This document shows positions 54,210-56,639 of a stretch of DNA of 56,639 bases, in pieces. The position numbers and the translations under genes were made by a program. The notes under the pieces were generated by a model that was given only the letters and a program-made list of their open reading frames with translations, was not told the DNA's origin and did no database searches. The DNA comes from JBBQER01 sp052148155 (GTDB lineage: Bacteria > Actinomycetota > Acidimicrobiia > IMCC26256 > PALSA-610): NCBI GenBank assembly GCA_052148155.1, contig JBKQIY010000244.1, forward strand, positions 1-56,639, in the 5' to 3' direction. Position 1 is the first letter of the stretch, and each line of letters begins with the position of its first letter.

Positions 54210-55769
54210 GTGCTCGTAAACCAGGTGCGCCGTTTCGGAGAGGCGCTTGTGGATCGTCACGTCCTGTCGCGTGACAGTCTCGAGCACGCGATCGAAGAGG
54301 CCGAGCGAACGAATCAACCGCTGCCGGCCGTGCTGCTCCAACTCGGTCTGGTCGGCTCCAAAGACCTGACCGCCGCCCTGGCCGAACAGCTCGGAGTGCC
54401 GTTCGTCGACTTCTTGGAAACTCCGATCCACCAGGAAGCGCCGACGTTGCTCACCGCCGAGCTGGCGCGGAAGTGGCTCGCGTTGCCGGTCGATTTCGAG
54501 GACCACAAGCTGCTCGTCGCGTTCGCGGAGCCGGCTGACGATCGTGCCGTCGCCGCCGTCGGGGCGGCGACGACATACGAGATCATCGCCGCGGTCGCGG
54601 ATCGCGCCGAGCTCGTGAGCGCGATCGACATGATCTACGGTCCGCCGCCGGCAGTGGACGAGCCGGTCGGTTACTCGGGTGCCGTGCGGGACGCACCGCG
54701 CACCGACGACCTGCATATCAACGATCTGCTCGCGCTCGTGATCAAGTGGGGAGGTTCCGATCTGCACCTCACCGCAGGTTCGCCGCCGGTGGTACGCGTC
54801 AATGGCGACCTACGCCCCATCCCCGAGCTTCCTGTGCTGAACGGCTCGCAGATCCGCCAGATGGTGTACTCGATCCTCACCCAAAAGCAGCGGGAAAAGT
54901 TCGAGAACGAGCTCGAGCTCGACACCTCGTACGCGCTACCCGGTCAAGGTCGATTCCGCGTCAACGTCTTCTTACAGCGCGACTCGGTCGGTTGCGTGAT
55001 GCGCGCCATCCCCTACAACGTCGTCGACTTCGACGCGCTCGGCGTACCCGCCGCGGTGAAAACCTGGGCGTTCCTGCCCCGCGGCCTGGTGCTGATCACC
55101 GGTCCGACCGGCTCGGGCAAGTCGACCACGCTCGCATCCCTGATCGACATCGTGAACCGCGAACGTGCCGTGCACATCATGACGGTCGAGGATCCCATCG
55201 AGTTCCTCCACGATCACAAACGGTCCCTGATCAACCAGCGCGAGGTCGGAGAAGACACCCATTCGTTTGCGTCCGCGCTGAAGCATGTGCTGCGCCAAGA
55301 CCCCGACGTCATTCTCGTCGGCGAGATGCGTGATCTCGAGACGATCTCGACCGCGCTGACCGCGGCCGAAACCGGCCATCTCGTGTTCGCAACCTTGCAC
55401 ACCCAGGATGCGCCGCAGTCGATCGACCGAATCATCGACGTGTTCCCCGCGCATCAGCAACAACAGGTACGGGTCCAGCTCGCATCCGCGCTCCAAGGAA
55501 TCTGTACGCAGCAACTGGTACCGACCCGCGACGGCCAAAGCCGCGCGATCTCCTGCGAGGTGATGGTCGCAACTCCCGCGGTGCGCAACCTCATCCGTGA
55601 AGGTAAGACCCACCAGATCTACTCGGTGCTCCAGGCAGGCGGTCGCTACGGCATGGTCACGATGGACATGTCGCTGGTGCAACTCGTGCGTAAAGGTCGT
55701 ATCTCCCTCGACATGGCGCTCGAACGCTGCGGGAACGAAGAAGACCTCCGCCGACTGATGAACGGCTGA
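54210..55769 (+). CDS. pilT: PilT retraction ATPase with an N-terminal MshEN domain
   Basis: 519 residues against about 350 for classical PilT. Residues 1 to about 150 form a GspE/MshEN-like domain (FGEALVDRHVLSRDSLEHAI). A PilT core follows from about 166: INDLLALVIKWGGSDLHLTAG, GPTGSGKSTTLA (from about 298), DPDVILVGEMRDLETISTAL (AIRNLIRE-type motif appears as AVRNLIREGKT). No zinc tetracysteine. It would retract pili. GTG start with GGGGGA upstream, 73 bp after pilB. Confidence 0.92.
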   Translation: MLVNQVRRFGEALVDRHVLSRDSLEHAIEEAERTNQPLPAVLLQLGLVGSKDLTAALAEQLGVPFVDFLETPIHQEAPTLLTAELARKWLALPVDFEDHKLLVAFAEPADDRAVAAVGAATTYEIIAAVADRAELVSAIDMIYGPPPAVDEPVGYSGAVRDAPRTDDLHINDLLALVIKWGGSDLHLTAGSPPVVRVNGDLRPIPELPVLNGSQIRQMVYSILTQKQREKFENELELDTSYALPGQGRFRVNVFLQRDSVGCVMRAIPYNVVDFDALGVPAAVKTWAFLPRGLVLITGPTGSGKSTTLASLIDIVNRERAVHIMTVEDPIEFLHDHKRSLINQREVGEDTHSFASALKHVLRQDPDVILVGEMRDLETISTALTAAETGHLVFATLHTQDAPQSIDRIIDVFPAHQQQQVRVQLASALQGICTQQLVPTRDGQSRAISCEVMVATPAVRNLIREGKTHQIYSVLQAGGRYGMVTMDMSLVQLVRKGRISLDMALERCGNEEDLRRLMNG

Positions 55770-55774
55770 TCACA

Positions 55775-56639
55775 ATGCCTGAAACCTTCAGCTACAAGGT
55801 GCGCGACAAGTCCGGAAAGTTGGTCGAAGGTCAACTCGAGGCCGAGAACGCCCAACTTGTCGTCAGCAAGCTGCGCTCGATGGGCTACGTCCCCATCGAG
55901 ATCGAGCGCCAAGGCGGCCCCGGCCTCAGCCGCGATCTCAAGATCCCGTTCATCTCCGACCGCATCAAGCTGAAGGACGTCTCGGTCTTCTCGCGGCAGT
56001 TCGCGACGATGATCAACTCCGGCCTCTCGATGCTCCGCTCGCTCTACATCCTCGCCGAGCAGACCGAGAGCAAACCGCTCGCCAACATCGTCAACCAGGT
56101 CCGGCTCGACGTCGAACGCGGCGCGTCACTCTCGGCAGCATTGGCCAAGCACCCGAAGGCGTTCAGTCGTCTGTACGTCGCGATGGTCCGCGCCGGTGAG
56201 GCGGGCGGTGTGCTCGACAGCGTGCTCCAACGGCTCGCAACCACAATCGAAAAGCAGGTCGAGCTCCGCCGAAAGGTCAAGTCGGCCATGACCTACCCGG
56301 TCGTGGTGACGTGTCTGGTGTTGCTGTTGGTGACCGCGATGTTGGTCTTCGTGATCCCCATGTTCCAGAACATCTACAAACAGCTCGGCGGCACGCTTCC
56401 GGCGCCCACCCAGATCCTCATCGACGTGTCGAACATCGTCCGCAAACTCTGGTACCTCGTGTTCGCAGCCGACGTCGGCATCGCGTGGGCATTCCGAAAG
56501 TGGATCAACTCTGAAGAGGGCCGCAAACGCTGGGACGCGATCAAGCTGAAAATGCCGATATTCGGTTCCCTCGCCCGCAAGACGGCGCTCGCCCGTTTCG
56601 GTCGCACCCTCTCGGCGCTAGTGCGCTCTGGTGTACCGA
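55775..56639 (+). CDS. pilC: Type IV pilus platform protein PilC (GspF family), 3' end missing
   Basis: The visible 288 residues show the cytoplasmic N domain (ETFSYKVRDKSGKLVEGQLE), the first GspF domain with FSRQFATMINSGLSMLRSL and MVRAGEAGGVLDSVL, a membrane segment (VVVTCLVLLLVTAMLVFVIP), and the start of a second repeat. It is the inner-membrane platform that couples PilB/PilT to pilin. Runs off the window end. Five bp after pilT. Confidence 0.92.
   Translation, partial: MPETFSYKVRDKSGKLVEGQLEAENAQLVVSKLRSMGYVPIEIERQGGPGLSRDLKIPFISDRIKLKDVSVFSRQFATMINSGLSMLRSLYILAEQTESKPLANIVNQVRLDVERGASLSAALAKHPKAFSRLYVAMVRAGEAGGVLDSVLQRLATTIEKQVELRRKVKSAMTYPVVVTCLVLLLVTAMLVFVIPMFQNIYKQLGGTLPAPTQILIDVSNIVRKLWYLVFAADVGIAWAFRKWINSEEGRKRWDAIKLKMPIFGSLARKTALARFGRTLSALVRSGVP

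Overview
High-GC, gene-dense bacterial chromosome, almost certainly Actinomycetota. Evidence: a mycothiol ligase (mshC), an F420:NADP oxidoreductase and an F420-type PPOX protein, the phosphatidylinositol mannoside (PIM) trio next to thrS and a HIT gene, and a gene order (thrS-HIT-pgsA-acyltransferase-pimA ... pdxS-pdxT-yebC-ruvCAB-yajC-secD-secF-apt-rel-hisS-aspS-rarA-alaS-ruvX-mltG-aroE) that follows the conserved actinobacterial backbone known from mycobacteria. Type IV pilus genes and an incomplete molybdenum-hydroxylase set fit an environmental lineage such as Acidimicrobiia better than Mycobacteriales; that placement is inference.

Layout. 1-4060: end of an RluA-type pseudouridine synthase, a zinc alcohol dehydrogenase, an Rrf2 regulator, a phosphodiesterase-like enzyme, and a small protein plus DoxX-like membrane protein on the minus strand. 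4081-7709: dnaE, with a DnaA-box palindrome in its leader and apparently a CTG start. 7795-10502: npdG, an SDR, mshC. 10586-18970: thrS, HIT, a membrane protein, an EF-G-like GTPase on the minus strand, then the PIM operon pgsA/acyltransferase/pimA. 19013-21663: lemA, an HtpX-like protease, a DUF3048 lipoprotein. 21710-24926: pdxS, pdxT, yebC, a Bcp peroxiredoxin, a PPOX protein. 24937-27504: coxS, coxM, mocA, coxG without a large subunit. 27704-37029: ruvCAB, a crotonase, yajC-secD-secF, apt, rel. 37122-40815: three pilin-like genes. 40902-51298: hisS, aspS, rarA, two small membrane proteins, alaS, ruvX, mltG, aroE. 51361-end: a DUF4388 protein and pilB, pilT, pilC (cut by the window end).

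How the genes work together. The pilin-like genes (37-41 kb) would supply the substrates of the pilus motor and platform (52-57 kb), with housekeeping translation and cell-wall genes between them. mshC, npdG and the PPOX protein point to mycothiol and F420 redox chemistry. pgsA, the acyltransferase and pimA act in sequence on phosphatidylinositol. ruvA, ruvB, ruvC and probably rarA handle recombination intermediates and stalled forks. yajC, secD and secF form the ancillary Sec complex.

Expression signals. Many transcription units lack a Shine-Dalgarno sequence and instead carry a TANNNT -10 hexamer 6-7 nt before the start codon, the arrangement of leaderless transcripts. Within operons, 4-bp NTGA stop/start overlaps are common. 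No tRNA, rRNA, CRISPR array, insertion sequence or prophage was seen. I found no clear undescribed multi-gene system; the most unusual signals are the dnaE leader, the palindrome at the PIM operon promoter, the cox set lacking its large subunit, the large composite pilin and the MshEN-PilT fusion.
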